Assembly: GCA_008933835.1 (NCBI GenBank)
Contig: WBUG01000034.1
Coordinates: 1-34,401 of the forward strand
DNA from: Bacteroidota bacterium
Lineage (GTDB): Bacteria; Bacteroidota; Ignavibacteria; UBA10030; UBA8401
Reading direction: 5' to 3'
DNA length: 34,401 bases
Part shown: positions 1-8,753 of the stretch, piece after piece
Layout: each line of letters starts with the position of its first letter
Numbering within the stretch: position 1 is the stretch's first letter
Notes under the pieces: model-generated
The model's input: the letters and a program-made list of their open reading frames with translations, nothing else
Told to the model about the DNA's origin: nothing
Databases searched by the model: none
Position numbers and translations under genes: made by a program

Positions 1-691
1 ATCCTCCACCGCCGATTCCGCCACCTCCCCACCACCAGTCGTTATGACGCCGGTATCCCTTGGAACTGATGGCGTACCCGCGCCGGCGTGACGCCGCCGC
101 AACGGAGACGGCCAGGACCGCGATGATGATGACGACCGGTATCCATCCGGAGCTCTTGCGGCGTTTCTTTCCGCCGGTGAACTCACCCTGCGACGCCGTC
201 ATGAGGGCTGTGAGAGCTTCGGAGATGCCTCCGTAATAATCGTCACGCCGGAAGGCGGGACGCAATTCGTTCCGGATGATGCGGTCGCACACGGCGTCCG
301 TGACGGCCCCTTCAAGACCGTACCCGACCTCGATGACGACCTTCCGGTCATCCTTCGCAATGAGCAGCAGGATGCCGTTGTCCTTCCCCTGCTGCCCGAG
401 TTTGCTTTGTTCCAGGATGCGGATGGCGGTCTCGCGGATATCGCCGCCGTCGAGCGTGGGAATGATGAGAACGGCGATCTGGTTGGAGGTGCTGTCCTCG
501 TACCGCAGGATGCGTTCACGAAGTTCTGAGGCCTCGCCTCTGGACAACGCACCGGTGTTGTCGATGACAGGGTCCGTGATGCGCGGTGTCCGTCCCGGTG
601 TCTGCGCCGAAAGGGACAGGAACAGCAATGCGCCGGCGGCAAGGAGCACCGCGGCCCTCGCAGCGAGCGCGTGTCGGTGACGCCGGAACAT
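1..691 (-). CDS. TPM-domain (YgcG-like) secreted/membrane protein, C-terminus cut by window edge
   Basis: The frame read leftward from ATG 691 is open to the edge of the window, so the C-terminus is missing. The N-terminus is a signal peptide (MFRRHRHALAARAAVLLAAG, then a hydrophobic run ending SLSAQ). A TPM domain (DUF477/YgcG family) follows from about residue 35, with the family landmarks ITDPVIDNTGALS, NQIAVLIIPTLDG, KDNGILLLIAKDDRK and EVGYGLEGAVTDA. After it come a basic stretch, one transmembrane helix (WIPVVIIIAVLAVSVAAA) and a Gly-rich tail (WWWGGGGIGGGG), the usual order in this family. The start shares one base with the lemA stop (TGATG), so the two are translationally coupled. LemA-TPM pairs are common in bacteria; members have been linked to membrane protein quality control or phosphatase activity, but the role here is not known. 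Confidence 0.88.
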   Translation of the reverse strand, partial: MFRRHRHALAARAAVLLAAGALLFLSLSAQTPGRTPRITDPVIDNTGALSRGEASELRERILRYEDSTSNQIAVLIIPTLDGGDIRETAIRILEQSKLGQQGKDNGILLLIAKDDRKVVIEVGYGLEGAVTDAVCDRIIRNELRPAFRRDDYYGGISEALTALMTASQGEFTGGKKRRKSSGWIPVVIIIAVLAVSVAAASRRRGYAISSKGYRRHNDWWWGGGGIGGGG

Positions 692-1284
692 CAGAACTGG
701 ACTTTCGGAGCGGTCTCAGCGCCCGCGGTCGCCTGGAAGTACTGTTTCGGACCGAAGCCGCCGAATCCGGCGATGAGCGAGTTCGGGAAGGTGCGCACGG
801 AGGCGTTGAACTCCTGCACCACTTCATTGAACCGTTTCCGCTCGACCGAGATACGGTTCTCGGTCCCTTCAAGCTGAGACTGCAATTGCAGGAAGTTCTC
901 GTTCGCCTTCAGGGTCGGATACTGTTCCACGGTGACGAGCAGACGCGACAGCGCCGAGCCGAGCGAACCCTGGCTCTGTTCGAACCGCTGGAACGCCTGC
1001 GGATCGTTCAGCAGCTGCGGCGACAGGGTCACCTGCGTCGCTTTGGCGCGCGCTTCGATGACCGCCTGCAGCGTCGACTTCTCGAAGTTGGCGACCCCCT
1101 GAACGGTGGCCACGAGGTTCGGAATGAGGTCCATACGCCGCTGGTACTGGTTCTGCACCTGCGCCCAGGCGCCGTTCACCCCTTCGTCCATCCGCACCAT
1201 TCCGTTGTACTTTCCGACGCCCCACATGACGCCCATGACGAGAACGGCGACGATGGCGAGCGCGATGATGGTTCCCTTTTTCAT
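691..1284 (-). CDS. lemA: LemA family protein
   Basis: This 197-residue protein has the standard LemA form. An N-terminal membrane helix (MKKGTIIALAIVAVLVMGVM) is followed by the YNGMVRMDEGVNGAWAQVQNQYQRR segment region and a helical bundle carrying DLIPNLVATVQGVA, RLLVTVEQYPTLKANENF and EGTENRISVERKRFNE. An in-frame upstream ATG at 1338 exists, but ATG 1284 is preferred because GGGAG lies about 6 bases before it and because it gives the family N-terminus. It lies 50 bp downstream of the acyl-CoA dehydrogenase gene and is coupled to the TPM-domain gene by a TGATG overlap. LemA is an inner-membrane protein of unclear biochemical function. I see no separate promoter, so it may be read through from the fatty-acid genes. 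Confidence 0.93.
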   Translation of the reverse strand: MKKGTIIALAIVAVLVMGVMWGVGKYNGMVRMDEGVNGAWAQVQNQYQRRMDLIPNLVATVQGVANFEKSTLQAVIEARAKATQVTLSPQLLNDPQAFQRFEQSQGSLGSALSRLLVTVEQYPTLKANENFLQLQSQLEGTENRISVERKRFNEVVQEFNASVRTFPNSLIAGFGGFGPKQYFQATAGAETAPKVQF

Positions 1285-1334
1285 GTCTTCTCCCGCTGAA
1301 TGTTGATGATTGTCTATGTCGAAAGCGGCACCGC

Positions 1335-2477
1335 TCACTCCTTGAGGAGTGCACGGGAAATAACAATGCGCTGTATCTCGGAGGTTCCCTCGTAGATCTC
1401 GGTGATCTTCGCGTCACGCAGGTACCGCTCGACCTTGTATTCGCGCACGTATCCGTATCCGCCGTGGATCTGGATGGCCTCCAATGCCGCGTTCACCGCC
1501 ACGCGGGACGCGTGCAGTTTCGCCATGGCGGCCTCTTTCCCGAACGGTTTGCCGGCGTCCTTCAGTGCGGCGGCCTGATGGACGAGCAACCGCGCCGCTT
1601 CGATGTCGGTGGCCATGTCTGCCAGTTTGAACTGAATGGCTTGCAGGTTGGCGATCGGTTGGTCGAACGCTTTCCGCTGCTTCGAGTACGCGACGGAGGC
1701 CTCCAACGACGCCTGCGCGATGCCGAGCGCCTGAGCGGCGATGCCGATGCGTCCACCTTCGAGCGTCATCATGGCGAACTTGAATCCGAACCCCTCGTCA
1801 CCGATGCGGTTCGTGGCGGGGATCTTCACGTTCTCGAAGAGGAGCGACACGGTGTCCGAACTGCGGATGCCCAGTTTACGCTCCTTCTTGCCGTACGTAA
1901 AACCGGGAGTTCCCTTCTCCACTATGAACGCGCTGATCCCTTTCGGCCCTTTGGACGGATCGGTCTGCGCGATGACGAGGACGACATCGGCAGTAGTGCC
2001 GTTCGTGATCCAGTTCTTGATGCCGTTCAAGACGTAGTGGTCCCCCTCTTTCACCGCAACGGTATGCTGGTTGCTGGCATCGCTGCCGGCTTCCGGTTCC
2101 GAGAGGGCGAACGCCCCGAGTTTCTCCCCCTTCGCCAGCGGTATGAGGTACTTCTGCTTCTGCTCTTCGGTGCCGTACTTGTTCAGTCCGTAACAGACGA
2201 GCGAATTATTGACCGACATGATGACACCGCACGACGCGTCCGCTTTCGAGATCTCCTCCATCGCCACGGCGTACGAGACGGTGTCGAGGCCCGCTCCTCC
2301 GTACTCTTCGGGGACCATCATTCCCATGAATCCGAGTTCGCCGAGCTGCTTCACCTCCTGCGCCGGGAAGGTCTCCTTATCGTCCCGCTCGTCCGCCGTC
2401 GGCAGGAGGACATCGGCGGCGAACTGCCGCGCGGTATCGCGGATCATCGTATGGGTCTCGTTCAGAGCGAAGTCCAT
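1335..2477 (-). CDS. Short-chain acyl-CoA dehydrogenase (butyryl-CoA dehydrogenase type)
   Basis: A full-length 380-residue FAD acyl-CoA dehydrogenase that oxidises acyl-CoA to trans-2-enoyl-CoA and passes electrons to ETF. The N-terminal helical domain starts MDFALNETHTMIRDTARQFA. The FAD/substrate segment AFALSEPEAGSDASNQHT is present, and WITNG lies in the beta domain. The C-terminal signature IHGGYGYVREYKVERYLRDA precedes the catalytic base, Glu363 in IYEGTSEIQR. Length and sequence match the SCAD/Bcd branch. The gene is third in a minus-strand operon after thiolase and 3-hydroxyacyl-CoA dehydrogenase (25 bp gap), which suggests reversible C4 beta-oxidation. Chain-length specificity cannot be read from sequence alone. 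No etfAB is in the window. Confidence 0.95.
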   Translation of the reverse strand: MDFALNETHTMIRDTARQFAADVLLPTADERDDKETFPAQEVKQLGELGFMGMMVPEEYGGAGLDTVSYAVAMEEISKADASCGVIMSVNNSLVCYGLNKYGTEEQKQKYLIPLAKGEKLGAFALSEPEAGSDASNQHTVAVKEGDHYVLNGIKNWITNGTTADVVLVIAQTDPSKGPKGISAFIVEKGTPGFTYGKKERKLGIRSSDTVSLLFENVKIPATNRIGDEGFGFKFAMMTLEGGRIGIAAQALGIAQASLEASVAYSKQRKAFDQPIANLQAIQFKLADMATDIEAARLLVHQAAALKDAGKPFGKEAAMAKLHASRVAVNAALEAIQIHGGYGYVREYKVERYLRDAKITEIYEGTSEIQRIVISRALLKE

Positions 2478-2502
2478 GTCGGTACCTGTCGTTGGTGAAC
2501 GT

Positions 2503-3360
2503 TCATTGCTGCTGCGTGTACTCGTAGAATCCCTTGCCGCTCTTCCGGCCGAGATGTCCCGCCGCGACCATCTTCTTGAGGAGCGGACAGGGGCGGTACT
2601 TGGTATCGCCGAGTCCGTCGTGCAGGACGTTCATGATGGAAAGACAGACGTCCAGTCCGATGAAATCGGCCAGCGTGAGCGGTCCCATCGGATGGTTCAT
2701 CCCGAGCTTCATCACGGTATCGATCGCCTCCGGCGTCGCGACCCCCTCCATCACGCAGTACATCGCCTCGTTGAGCATCGGCAGGAGGACCCGGTTCGAG
2801 ACGAATCCGGGGTAGTCGTTGACTTCGACCGGCGTCTTCTCGATGCGTTCCGAGAGCGACTTGACGGCGGCATAGGTCTCGTCCGACGTGGCGAGCCCGC
2901 GGATGACTTCGATTAGCTTCATCACGGGGACCGGGTTCATGAAATGCATCCCGATGACCTTGTCCGGCCGTCCGGTGACGGCGGCGATCTCGGTGATGGA
3001 GATCGACGAGGTGTTCGTGGCGAGGATGGCGCCGGCCGGAGCGGAGGCGTCCATCGTGCGGAAGATCTCCTTCTTCACCGCCGCATTCTCGGTCGCCGCC
3101 TCCACGACGAGGTCCGCGGCGCGCACCGAATCCGCAAGGTCGAGCGAGGCCGTGATACGGCCGAGCGTCTCGGTCTTCTGCTGGTCGGTGAGGGTCCCCT
3201 TCTTCACCTGCCGGTCGAGGTTCCCCGCGATGGTCTTCAGTCCGCGGTCGAGGAACTCCTGTTTGATGTCTGTGAGCGTGACAACGAAACCGAACTGCGC
3301 GAAGACGTGCGCGATACCGTTGCCCATGGTGCCCGAACCGATGACGGTGATGTTCTTCAT
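2503..3360 (-). CDS. hbd: 3-hydroxybutyryl-CoA dehydrogenase
   Basis: This 285-residue protein is the single-domain 3-hydroxyacyl-CoA dehydrogenase that interconverts 3-hydroxybutyryl-CoA and acetoacetyl-CoA with NAD(P). The Rossmann loop [17 protein letters not shown] is at residues 8-24. The catalytic His139 sits in [16 protein letters not shown], followed by the family segment [20 protein letters not shown]. The C-terminal domain has [24 protein letters not shown] and ends [11 protein letters not shown]. It has normal family length and shows no fusion to enoyl-CoA hydratase. It is the middle gene of the thiolase-Hbd-AcD operon, 20 bp after thiolase. A crotonase gene, needed to join this step to the dehydrogenase, is not present nearby. 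Confidence 0.95.
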   Translation of the reverse strand: MKNITVIGSGTMGNGIAHVFAQFGFVVTLTDIKQEFLDRGLKTIAGNLDRQVKKGTLTDQQKTETLGRITASLDLADSVRAADLVVEAATENAAVKKEIFRTMDASAPAGAILATNTSSISITEIAAVTGRPDKVIGMHFMNPVPVMKLIEVIRGLATSDETYAAVKSLSERIEKTPVEVNDYPGFVSNRVLLPMLNEAMYCVMEGVATPEAIDTVMKLGMNHPMGPLTLADFIGLDVCLSIMNVLHDGLGDTKYRPCPLLKKMVAAGHLGRKSGKGFYEYTQQQ

Positions 3361-3380
3361 GCGTCTCTCCGCTGGTGTGT

Positions 3381-4565
3381 TCAGAGCAGTTCCACGATGA
3401 GGGCGCTCGCTTCGCCGCCGCCGATGCAGATGGCCGCGAGTCCGCGCTTCTTTCCGCGCTGCCGCAGCGCATGGAGCAGCGACACGAGGATGCGGGCACC
3501 GCTGGCGCCGATGGGATGTCCGAGCGCGACGGCGCCGCCGTTGACGTTCACCTTCTCCATATCGAGTCCGGCGAGTTTACCGACGGCCAGACAGACGAGC
3601 GCGAACGCTTCGTTGACCTCGAACAGGTCGATGTCCTTCACGTCCATCCCCGCCTTCTTCAGCACCTTCGTGATGGCATCGGCCGGAGCGGTGGTGAACT
3701 GCTCCGGATTCTTCGCCGATGACGCCTGGGCGACGATGCGGGCGAGCGGCTTGACGCCGGAGGCCTTCGCGGCATCCGCCGACATCAACACGAGCGCCGC
3801 GGCACCGTCGTTGATCTTGGAGGAGTTCGCTGCGGTGGCCGTCCCTTCTTTTGAGAACGCCGGTTTTAGCTGGGGGATCTTGTCGAAGTTCGTCTTGAAC
3901 GGTTCCTCGTCGAGTTCGACGAACGTGACCTCGCCCTTCTTCCCGGGTACGCCAACCTTCACGATCTCTTCGGCGAAGCGTCCGGTGCTCTGCGATTCCT
4001 GCGCCCGGCGGTAGCTGAGCACGGCGAACTCGTCCTGCGATGAGCGCGCGATCTGATGTTCGATGGCGGTCGCATCCGAGAAGGTCCCCATCGCCACCGA
4101 TTTGAAGGCGTCCAGAAGACCGTCGCGCATCAGCACATCGTGGACCTCTCCGTTCCCCATCCGGTACCCGAACCGCGCCTTGTCCAGCAGGAACGGCGCG
4201 TTGGACATCGATTCCATTCCGCCGGCGACGACCGTATCGGCATCACCGGTCTGAATCGCCTGCGCAGCGAGCATCACCGCCTTCAGTCCGGACCCGCACA
4301 CCTTGTTGACGGTCATCGTTTCGACCGACGTCGGGAGTCCGGCGAGCAGCGCCGCCTGCCGCGCCGGCGCCTGTCCCACGCCCGCCTGCAGCACGTTGCC
4401 CATGATGACCTCGTTCACCCCCTCTTTGGCGATGCCGGCCCGGCGGACCGCTTCGTCGATGACGACGGCCCCAAGCTTCGGCGCGGGGATGGAACTGAGG
4501 TTGCCGCCGAACGACCCGATGGGCGTGCGGCAGGCACTGACAATGACGACTTCCTTGGTGTTCAT
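3381..4565 (-). CDS. Acetyl-CoA acetyltransferase (thiolase)
   Basis: A 394-residue degradative/biosynthetic thiolase that condenses or cleaves acetoacetyl-CoA. Cys90 in [10 protein letters not shown] is the acyl-accepting nucleophile. His350 ([11 protein letters not shown]) and Cys380 ([10 protein letters not shown]) complete the active site. The C-terminal [12 protein letters not shown] block is intact. ATG 4565 ([17 protein letters not shown]) is chosen over upstream in-frame ATGs because it matches thiolase N-termini and has GAAGG 8-9 bases before it. It is the first gene of the operon with hbd and acd. A promoter is proposed 25-55 bases upstream, and the rho terminator separates the operon from rho. 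Confidence 0.95.
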   Translation of the reverse strand: MNTKEVVIVSACRTPIGSFGGNLSSIPAPKLGAVVIDEAVRRAGIAKEGVNEVIMGNVLQAGVGQAPARQAALLAGLPTSVETMTVNKVCGSGLKAVMLAAQAIQTGDADTVVAGGMESMSNAPFLLDKARFGYRMGNGEVHDVLMRDGLLDAFKSVAMGTFSDATAIEHQIARSSQDEFAVLSYRRAQESQSTGRFAEEIVKVGVPGKKGEVTFVELDEEPFKTNFDKIPQLKPAFSKEGTATAANSSKINDGAAALVLMSADAAKASGVKPLARIVAQASSAKNPEQFTTAPADAITKVLKKAGMDVKDIDLFEVNEAFALVCLAVGKLAGLDMEKVNVNGGAVALGHPIGASGARILVSLLHALRQRGKKRGLAAICIGGGEASALIVELL

Positions 4566-4591
4566 GACGATGGCCTTCGATAGTGTCGTGA

Positions 4592-4620
4592 AAGGTACTG
4601 GGAATTGACCGTACTTCCAA
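4592..4620 (-). promoter_or_regulatory. Promoter of the thiolase-hbd-acd operon
   Basis: Read on the minus strand this is TTGGAA, 17 bases, TACCTT, followed by TC. Transcription would start near 4585, giving a leader of about 20 bases that contains GAAGG before the thiolase ATG. The site lies directly after the rho terminator hairpin, where a new promoter is expected. Its geometry (TTG-N20-TA) is the same as that of seven other proposed promoters in the window. Confidence 0.55.
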
Positions 4621-4622
4621 TA

Positions 4623-4654
4623 CAGAAAAGCCATCCGGGGGGATGGCTTTTCTG
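4623..4654 (-). terminator. Intrinsic terminator after rho
   Basis: A perfect 14-bp inverted repeat (CAGAAAAGCCATCC / GGATGGCTTTTCTG) with a 4-base loop, starting 4 bases after the rho stop codon. On the minus strand the stem has A-rich bases first and TTTTCTG on the 3' side, as in an intrinsic terminator. It separates rho from the thiolase operon. Confidence 0.85.
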
Positions 4655-4658
4655 CGGG

Positions 4659-5912
4659 TCAGCTGTTCATCGACTTGAGGAACTCCTTGTTCGCCTTCGT
4701 CCCTCGGAGCTTCTCGAGCAGCAGTTCCATCGCCTCCACGGGGGTGAACTCGTTGAGGAACTTCCGAAGGATCCAGACGCGGTTGAGCTCGTCCTCGGGC
4801 ATGATGATCTCCTCGCGGCGCGTGCCGGATCGGTTCACATCGATGGCCGGGAAGACGCGGCGGTCCGCCAGCTTCCGGTCGAGCACGATCTCCATATTGC
4901 CCGTTCCCTTGAACTCTTCGAAGATGACCTCGTCCATACGGCTGCCGGTCTCGACGAGCGCCGTCGCGATGATGGTGAGGCTGCCTCCCCCTTCGATGTT
5001 GCGGGCGGCGCCGAAGAAGCGCTTCGGACGGTGGAGCGCCATCGCGTCCACGCCGCCGGAGAGGATCTTGCCGGAGTGCGGAACGACGGTGTTGTGGGCG
5101 CGCGCGAGGCGCGTGATGCTGTCCAGCAGGATGACGACGTCGTGCCCCGTTTCGACGAGGCGCTTCGCCTTCTCGATGACCATGTCCGCCACCTGCACGT
5201 GCCGTTCCGGCGGTTCGTCGAACGTGGAGGCGACGACCTCGGCGGAGACGTTGCGTTCCATGTCCGTCACTTCTTCCGGCCGCTCGTCGATGAGGAGCAT
5301 CAGCAGCTTCACTTCGGGATGGTTGCGCGCGATGCTGTTGGCGAGCTTCTGCAGCATGATGGTCTTACCGGCCTTCGGCGGCGAGACGATGAGACCGCGC
5401 TGTCCTTTTCCGACGGGGGCGAGCATATCGAGGATGCGCATCGAATATTCGCCCGGCGCGGTCTCCAGCTTCAGCCGCTCTTCGGGATACAGCGGCGTGA
5501 GGTTGTCGAACAGCACGCGGTCGCGCACCTTTTCGGGATCCTCTTCGTTCACCGCCTCCACGCGCAGCAGCGCGAAGAACCGCTCCCCTTCTTTCGGAGG
5601 CCGGACCTGTCCGTTGACGGTATCGCCGGTGCGCAGCGCGAACTTCTTGATCTGCGAGGGAGAGACGTAGATGTCGTCCGGCGACGGAAGATAGTTGTAG
5701 TCGGTGGAGCGGAGGAAACCGTAGCCGTCCGGCAGCACTTCGAGCACACCCTTGCTGAAGGTCTGCCCGTCCTTGGCGCTCTGCGCCTCGAGAATCTTGA
5801 AGATGAGTTCCTGCTTGCGGAGATCGCTCACCCCGGTGAGGCCGAGGTCCTTCGCGATCTTGTTGAGGTCGGCGATTTTCTTGGACTTCAGTTCAGAAAT
5901 GTCCATTGGCAT
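4659..5912 (-). CDS. rho: Transcription termination factor Rho
   Basis: A 417-residue hexameric RNA helicase/ATPase that ends transcription at C-rich rut sites. It has an N-terminal Rho_N helical domain ([15 protein letters not shown], residues 11-25) and a cold-shock-like RNA-binding domain ([15 protein letters not shown] to about residue 122). The ATPase core has Walker A (SPPKAGKT, 177-184), Walker B ([15 protein letters not shown], about 203-217) and the Q-loop region ([19 protein letters not shown]). The length is close to the Escherichia coli protein, and there is no long disordered insertion after the N-terminal domain, unlike many Bacteroidota Rho proteins. It is transcribed alone from a promoter just past folC, with a leader of about 140 bases, and is followed by a strong hairpin terminator. 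GGGGAGG lies about 12 bases before the ATG, and a second ATG two codons later is possible. Confidence 0.97.
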   Translation of the reverse strand: MPMDISELKSKKIADLNKIAKDLGLTGVSDLRKQELIFKILEAQSAKDGQTFSKGVLEVLPDGYGFLRSTDYNYLPSPDDIYVSPSQIKKFALRTGDTVNGQVRPPKEGERFFALLRVEAVNEEDPEKVRDRVLFDNLTPLYPEERLKLETAPGEYSMRILDMLAPVGKGQRGLIVSPPKAGKTIMLQKLANSIARNHPEVKLLMLLIDERPEEVTDMERNVSAEVVASTFDEPPERHVQVADMVIEKAKRLVETGHDVVILLDSITRLARAHNTVVPHSGKILSGGVDAMALHRPKRFFGAARNIEGGGSLTIIATALVETGSRMDEVIFEEFKGTGNMEIVLDRKLADRRVFPAIDVNRSGTRREEIIMPEDELNRVWILRKFLNEFTPVEAMELLLEKLRGTKANKEFLKSMNS

Positions 5913-5933
5913 AGAAGAAGAGAACCTCCCCTT

Positions 5934-6016
5934 GGAAGAGATTGATGCGGATGATGGGTGAATTGTTGTGCGTTACGTTGAGACCGTCGTGGAGATGGAG
6001 AAAGACTGTTGGGAAA
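5934..6016 (-). promoter_or_regulatory. C-rich, G-poor rho leader, candidate rut site
   Basis: On the minus strand these 83 bases contain about 33 C and 7 G by hand count, with many evenly spaced YC dinucleotides and no obvious stable hairpin. That composition is what Rho binds. It lies in the untranslated leader of rho itself. Autoregulation by Rho-dependent attenuation in the rho leader is established in E. coli; its use here is inferred from composition. Confidence 0.45.
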
Positions 6017-6059
6017 CCGGCCAGGTGGATGAGCTTCAGAAAGGCGTTACAACGGCTTA

Positions 6060-6088
6060 AAAATATGCGAAATAAGGAGCAATGTCAA
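6060..6088 (-). promoter_or_regulatory. rho promoter
   Basis: The minus strand reads TTGACA, 17 bases, TATTTT. The -35 box matches the sigma-70 consensus exactly, and the -10 box matches at four of six positions. The site begins 7 bases past the folC stop codon. The predicted start near 6053 leaves a 140-base leader before rho. The spacer end carries TTTCGCATATTT, one base different from a 12-mer found at three other promoters in the window. Confidence 0.65.
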
Positions 6089-6094
6089 GCCCAA

Positions 6095-7300
6095 TTATCC
6101 CGGCAGAACGGTCAGTGCTGCACCCGCGACCATATGCGAACCGGTGATGATGACGGTCCCCCTGTGGCGATTCCGGCGGAGCGCCGTTCGAACCGCCTGC
6201 GGGACCGTTCCGCCATCGTAGGCGGGGATGCTCAAAGAGCGGCAAAGGGAGGAAACCTCTCCGGACGGCATGGCCCGCTCCCCTTCCGCGCTGCAGGCGA
6301 TGATGTGCGGACGGAGTCTTTTCAGGCGGAGGAGCATGCCGCGAACATCCTTATCGCGCATCGCTCCGAAGACGATCGTGACCGGCGCGGGAGCGTTCCG
6401 CAACGAACGCACGAGCGGCGAGATGCCGTCGGGATTGTGCGCCACATCGATGATGATACGCGGTTCGTCGGACAGCCGTTCGAGCCGGGCCCGAAGGCCT
6501 GAAAGTTCGGACGTGTCCGCGAGTCCCCGGCGGACGGCCTCATCGCCGATGATGAAACGGTCGGGGAGGAGCGTGACCGCGGCGACCGCGCACTTCGCAT
6601 TGCTGCGCTGATGGCGGCCGGACAGTTCCGGCTCCATGCCGCGGCCAAGACGGAACCGTTCCGCCAGGAGCAGCGGTGCGTTCCGTTGGCGGGCCGTGCG
6701 GCGAAAGAGCCGCTGCACCGGCGGACGCACCGGACCGAGCACGGCCGGAACGCCCCGCTTGATGATGCCCGCCTTCTCACCGGCGATCTCTAGCAGCGTC
6801 TCTCCGAGCTGCTCCCGATGGTCGAGTCCGATGGAGGTGATGACCGAAACGAACGGCGTGATGACGTTGGTGGAATCGAGCCGGCCTCCCAATCCCGTCT
6901 CGATGACGGCGATGTCGACCTTCTGCTCCGAGAAGTACCGGAACGCCATCGCCGTCGTCGCTTCAAAGAAGGTCGCACGGTGCCGGTCGATGGCCGGACG
7001 AAGGAGACGCACGAGCCGGACGACATCGCGGTCCGCGATCTCCCTGCCGCCGATGCGGATGCGTTCATTGAAGCGGACGAGATGCGGGGACGTATAGAGC
7101 CCGACGCGGTATCCCGCCGCCGTGAGGATTGCGGCGATCATTGAGGCCGTGGAGCCCTTGCCGTTGGTCCCGGCGACGTGAACGGACGGAAATGTGCTGT
7201 GCGGATCTCCCGACTCGCGCAGGAGCGCCCGGATGTTGCGGAGTCCGAACTTCATGCCGAACTTCTGCAGCGCGAAAAGATAGGCGATGGGGTCGTGCAT
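6095..7300 (-). CDS. folC: Folylpolyglutamate synthase / dihydrofolate synthase
   Basis: This 401-residue Mur-ligase family enzyme adds glutamate to (dihydro)pteroate or folate using ATP. The N-terminus (DPIAYLFALQKFGMKFGLRNI) is typical. The P-loop HVAGTNGKGSTASM is at about residues 41-54. GLYTSPHLVRFNERIRI, ETGLGGRLDSTNV, SIGLDHREQLGETL and AGEKAGIIKRGVPAVLG follow. The C-terminal domain has IIDVAHNPDGISPLV, VFGAMRDKDV and a final VIITGSHMVAGAALTVL. The middle region (GRGMEPELSGRHQRSN) is rather short but in frame. Folate genes folB and folK lie about 7 kb upstream on the same strand. It follows asnS by 33 bp. No Shine-Dalgarno is visible because a hairpin (7307-7330) occupies the leader. 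Confidence 0.94.
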   Translation of the reverse strand: MHDPIAYLFALQKFGMKFGLRNIRALLRESGDPHSTFPSVHVAGTNGKGSTASMIAAILTAAGYRVGLYTSPHLVRFNERIRIGGREIADRDVVRLVRLLRPAIDRHRATFFEATTAMAFRYFSEQKVDIAVIETGLGGRLDSTNVITPFVSVITSIGLDHREQLGETLLEIAGEKAGIIKRGVPAVLGPVRPPVQRLFRRTARQRNAPLLLAERFRLGRGMEPELSGRHQRSNAKCAVAAVTLLPDRFIIGDEAVRRGLADTSELSGLRARLERLSDEPRIIIDVAHNPDGISPLVRSLRNAPAPVTIVFGAMRDKDVRGMLLRLKRLRPHIIACSAEGERAMPSGEVSSLCRSLSIPAYDGGTVPQAVRTALRRNRHRGTVIITGSHMVAGAALTVLPG

Positions 7301-7306
7301 GATGAA

Positions 7307-7330
7307 CGATGCCCGCCGGAGCGGGCATCG
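7307..7330 (-). terminator. Hairpin with C(UCCG)G loop between asnS and folC
   Basis: A perfect 10-bp stem (CGATGCCCGC / GCGGGCATCG) closed on the minus strand by a UCCG loop between C and G, which is a UNCG-type very stable tetraloop. It sits between the asnS stop and the folC ATG, ending 6 bases before the ATG. No T-tract follows, so full termination is doubtful. It may act as a 3'-end stabiliser for asnS mRNA or as a block on folC translation. It shares the core CCGCTCCGGCGG with two other hairpins in the window. Confidence 0.5.
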
Positions 7331-7333
7331 AAA

Positions 7334-8632
7334 TTATGGAGTGATGCGGTAGATCATCCGCGGGAACGGGATGGTCTCGCGGACGTGGTCCAGTCCGCAG
7401 ATCCACGACACGGTGCGTTCGACGCCGAGTCCGAAACCGGAATGCGGGACGGAACCGAACCGGCGAAGGTCGAGATACCAGTCGAACGCTTCCTGCGGAA
7501 GATTGTGCTCCTTAATGCGGCCCAGCAGCACGTCATAGTCGTCTTCGCGCTGGCTGCCGCCGATGATCTCGCCGTATCCCTCCGGCGCGAGCACGTCCAC
7601 GGCGAGCGCGACCTTCGGGTTCTGCGGATCGCGTTTCATATAGAACGCCTTCACTTCCGCCGGATACCGGTGGACCATCACCGGCCGGTCGAACTGTTCG
7701 GAGATGACGGTCTCGTCGGTGCCGCCGAGGTCGTTCCCCCATTCGAAAGGCAGGCCTTTGGAATGCAGGATGTTCACCGCCTCATCGTAGGTGATGCGCG
7801 GAAGGGGTTTCTTCACGTTCTCCAGGAACGCGATGTTCCGCTCCAACGCTTTCAACTCCGCCGAGCGGTTCTTCAGCACATTGGAAACGATATGGACGAG
7901 GAAATCCTCCGCCAGGTCCATATTGTCGTTCAGGTCGTTGAACGCGACCTCCGGTTCCACCATCCAGAATTCGGTGAGGTGCCGGCGGGTCTTCGACTTC
8001 TCCGCACGGAACGTCGGTCCGAACACGTACACCTTGCCGAGCGCCATCGCGCCCGCTTCGCCGTAGAGCTGACCGGACTGTGTTAGGTACGCTTTGCCGA
8101 GGTCGAAGTAGTCGGTTTCGAACAGCGTCGACGTCCCCTCGCAGGCGGCCGGCGTGAAGATGGGAGCGTCGAGCAGCGTGAACCCCCGTCCGTCGAAGAA
8201 CTCGCGGATGGAACGGATGATCTCGTGCCGCACCCGCATGATGGCATGCTGACGTGACGAGCGGAGCCATAGGTGCCGCCGGTCCGCCAGGAATTCGACG
8301 CCGTGCTCCTTCGGTGTGATGGGATACTCCTTGGCGACGGAGATGATCTCGACCGCGGTGACGTCCATTTCGAATCCGCCGGGTGCCCGCTGTTCGGCGC
8401 GGACGGTGCCGGTCATCCGGAACGAGGATTCCTGCGTCAACTGGTCGCACATCGCGAAGAGCTCTTCGCCGACGGCGGCCTTCACCAACACTCCCTGACA
8501 GATCCCGGTTCCGTCCCGAAGCAGCAGGAACTTGATCTTGCCGCTCGACCGCATGTTATAGAGCCAACCCTGAAGCGTCACGCTCTCTCCCGTGTGCCGG
8601 GACAGGTCTTCGATGTACACTTTCGTTGCCAT
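7334..8632 (-). CDS. asnS: Asparaginyl-tRNA synthetase
   Basis: A 432-residue class IIb aminoacyl-tRNA synthetase that charges tRNA-Asn. It has an N-terminal OB-fold anticodon-binding domain ([27 protein letters not shown]). The catalytic domain has motif 1 around [19 protein letters not shown]. Motif 2 is [20 protein letters not shown]. Motif 3 is [17 protein letters not shown] near the C-terminus. The segment [14 protein letters not shown] and the ending [11 protein letters not shown] are typical of AsnRS and differ from AspRS. ATG 8632 is chosen over an upstream ATG because AGGA lies 6 bases before it and it gives the family N-terminus ([10 protein letters not shown]). A direct AsnRS implies the cell need not rely on the tRNA-dependent amidation route for asparagine. 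Confidence 0.96.
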   Translation of the reverse strand: MATKVYIEDLSRHTGESVTLQGWLYNMRSSGKIKFLLLRDGTGICQGVLVKAAVGEELFAMCDQLTQESSFRMTGTVRAEQRAPGGFEMDVTAVEIISVAKEYPITPKEHGVEFLADRRHLWLRSSRQHAIMRVRHEIIRSIREFFDGRGFTLLDAPIFTPAACEGTSTLFETDYFDLGKAYLTQSGQLYGEAGAMALGKVYVFGPTFRAEKSKTRRHLTEFWMVEPEVAFNDLNDNMDLAEDFLVHIVSNVLKNRSAELKALERNIAFLENVKKPLPRITYDEAVNILHSKGLPFEWGNDLGGTDETVISEQFDRPVMVHRYPAEVKAFYMKRDPQNPKVALAVDVLAPEGYGEIIGGSQREDDYDVLLGRIKEHNLPQEAFDWYLDLRRFGSVPHSGFGLGVERTVSWICGLDHVRETIPFPRMIYRITP

Positions 8633-8679
8633 GGTTATCCTATGACGGTTCAATGTCCGCGAAACGATGTTTGCGGAGA

Positions 8680-8709
8680 AAATATACGAAATATCCCTCC
8701 CCTAGAAAA
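8680..8709 (-). promoter_or_regulatory. asnS promoter (tentative)
   Basis: The minus strand has TATATT at 8686-8681 inside the 12-mer TTTCGTATATTT, which also lies before both tRNA genes. The matching -35 position holds only TTT and no TTG. The predicted start near 8674 gives a 42-base leader. It lies directly after the terminator of the VIT/VWA gene, a sensible place for a new promoter. Confidence 0.4.
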
Positions 8710-8739
8710 GCAAAAATCCCGCCGGAGCGGGACCTTTGC
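8707..8739 (-). terminator. Intrinsic terminator after the VIT/VWA gene
   Basis: On the minus strand, GCAAAGGTCCCGC, loop UCCG, GCGGGATTTTTGCTTTT. The inner 6-bp stem (8717-8722 / 8727-8732) is perfect, an outer GCAAA/TTTGC pair adds to it, and a T-rich tail follows. The loop is the same C(UCCG)G tetraloop as at 7307 and 29841. It lies 15 bases beyond the VIT/VWA stop codon. Confidence 0.75.
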
Positions 8740-8753
8740 ATGACACCGGAAGG

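Noticed and set aside
1336-1351. Small hairpin CACTCC-TTGA-GGAGTG at the acyl-CoA dehydrogenase stop codon
   Set aside because: It has only six base pairs and no T-run, so it is too weak to call a terminator between acd and lemA.
4605-5945. A 446-codon plus-strand frame opposite rho
   Set aside because: It is antisense to an unmistakable rho gene, with shadow-like composition and no recognisable motif.
7178-8086. A 302-codon plus-strand frame across folC and asnS
   Set aside because: It crosses the folC-asnS junction antisense to both conserved genes and has no ribosome site or domain.
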